A DNA stretch of 21,814 nucleotides from a virus. The stretch spans positions 1 to 21,814 of the IMG/VR virus record IMGVR_UViG_3300022208_000029; one strand, given 5' to 3'. How positions within the stretch are numbered: the first letter of the stretch is position 1; each line of letters begins with the position of its first letter. Positions 21,555-21,814 of this stretch are shown piece by piece. The translations under genes and the position numbers were made by a program. The notes under the pieces were generated by a model, which did no database searches, was not told the origin of the DNA, and was given only the letters and a program-made list of their open reading frames with translations.

Positions 21555-21745
21555 GGGGAGATGGCGGAATAGGTAAACGCTACGCTGTAGATTACATAAG
21601 TCCAGTGCACATATAGCTGGGAAACAAGCCTAAGAAAGTAATCCTGCAAGGTGACTATACGAGTAATCGCATTGGAGTTTCATTTAAAGATGCACTACGC
21701 GATTTATTGTGTACGAAACTCTCTCGGCAAATCCTTACTCTCCCC
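21555..21745 (+). ncRNA. tRNA-like structured RNA, 191 bases
   Basis: The 5' half copies a type II tRNA: acceptor-like GGGGAGA, TG, D-stem GCG/CGC with GAATAGGTAAA loop including GG and the usual A. The 3' end TCTCCCC (21739-21745) pairs perfectly with GGGGAGA. There is no T-loop and no normal anticodon stem, although a CTGTAGA stretch resembles a Tyr(GTA) loop. Between lie 150 bases with a pseudoknot: AATCGC/GCGATT (21665-21670, 21699-21704) crossing GAGTTTC/GAAACTC (21675-21681, 21715-21721). GATTAC (21590-21595) can pair with either GTAATC (21638-21643 or 21663-21668). It is probably a processed ncRNA; a tRNA with insertion is the alternative. Confidence 0.45.
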
Positions 21746-21782
21746 CTTTAGGTAATTAGATTAATTAATTAACCCCACCCCT

Positions 21783-21814
21783 ATGAACAGAAATGAAAAA
21801 AGCCTGCGTAATAT
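21783..21814 (+). CDS. possible 5' end of a gene cut by the window edge
   Basis: ATG 21783 opens MNRNEKSLRN and ATG 21793 opens MKKACVI in another frame; both run to the edge. Too short to judge. Low confidence. Confidence 0.25.
   Translation, partial: MNRNEKSLRN

Noticed and set aside
21580-21720. Group I intron in the tRNA-like RNA
   Set aside because: Short stretches (GCTGGGAAAC, AATCCTGC, AAGGTGACTATAC) recall P4/P2 elements of known group I introns, but the P3-P4-P6-P7 order cannot be completed, no matching S element follows, and about 100 bases is too small for a group I intron.

Overview
The window is part of a tailed-phage (Caudoviricetes) genome or a closely related prophage. It is AT-rich by eye, densely packed and almost entirely transcribed leftward (minus strand). 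The gene set is virion-centred: small and large terminase, portal, scaffold-like protein, major capsid protein, head decoration proteins, an adaptor-like protein, tail and receptor-binding proteins. No long tape-measure gene is present, and an adaptor-like gene is followed by a large tail gene, so a short-tailed (podovirus-like) particle is the best inference. Genes are typically joined by 4-base ATGA stop/start overlaps. Start codons lack recognisable Shine-Dalgarno sequences and are preceded by A-rich leaders. Three promoters, however, are textbook TTGACA/TATAAT-like. The host therefore probably uses housekeeping sigma-70-type promoters with SD-independent initiation. I cannot name it; Patescibacteria-like hosts are one possibility, and classical Bacteroidota promoters would look different.

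Layout, in the direction of leftward transcription (right to left). (1) At 21062-21189 two strong promoters diverge, and each transcript starts with a stem-loop. (2) The rightward unit encodes a small helix-turn-helix protein, a 21-residue hydrophobic micro-ORF and a tRNA-like structured RNA (21555-21745). (3) The leftward unit opens with about 1 kb that contains only one small membrane-protein gene (20517-20666) but many strong helices, including two 13-bp long-range helices, a junction and a pseudoknot. This looks like a large ornate phage RNA. (4) Then come a nucleoside 2-deoxyribosyltransferase-like enzyme, small accessory genes, a GroES-like co-chaperonin, terminase small and large subunits, small zinc-binding-like proteins and a full GroEL. 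(5) Directly after groEL a TTGACA-18-TATAAT promoter is followed within 60 bases by an intrinsic terminator and then the portal gene, a layout expected for antitermination control of late genes. (6) The structural operon runs from portal (14086) to the last hypothetical gene (94), with a tRNA-Thr embedded between head genes.

How they work together: terminase, portal, scaffold and capsid build and fill the head. The phage-encoded GroEL/GroES pair, which brackets the terminase genes, probably folds the capsid or another abundant virion protein. The tail genes carry repeated modules (DYGxxxSxxGYDVKTC, HNLGY-type, GxFTVTG, LamG) that are likely for host recognition.

The part I think most likely to be undescribed is the structured noncoding block 20194-21067 with its own promoter, together with the tRNA-like RNA 500 bases away on the other strand. 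All helices were found by eye and need covariance analysis. No lysis gene, integrase, IS element or CRISPR array was recognised.
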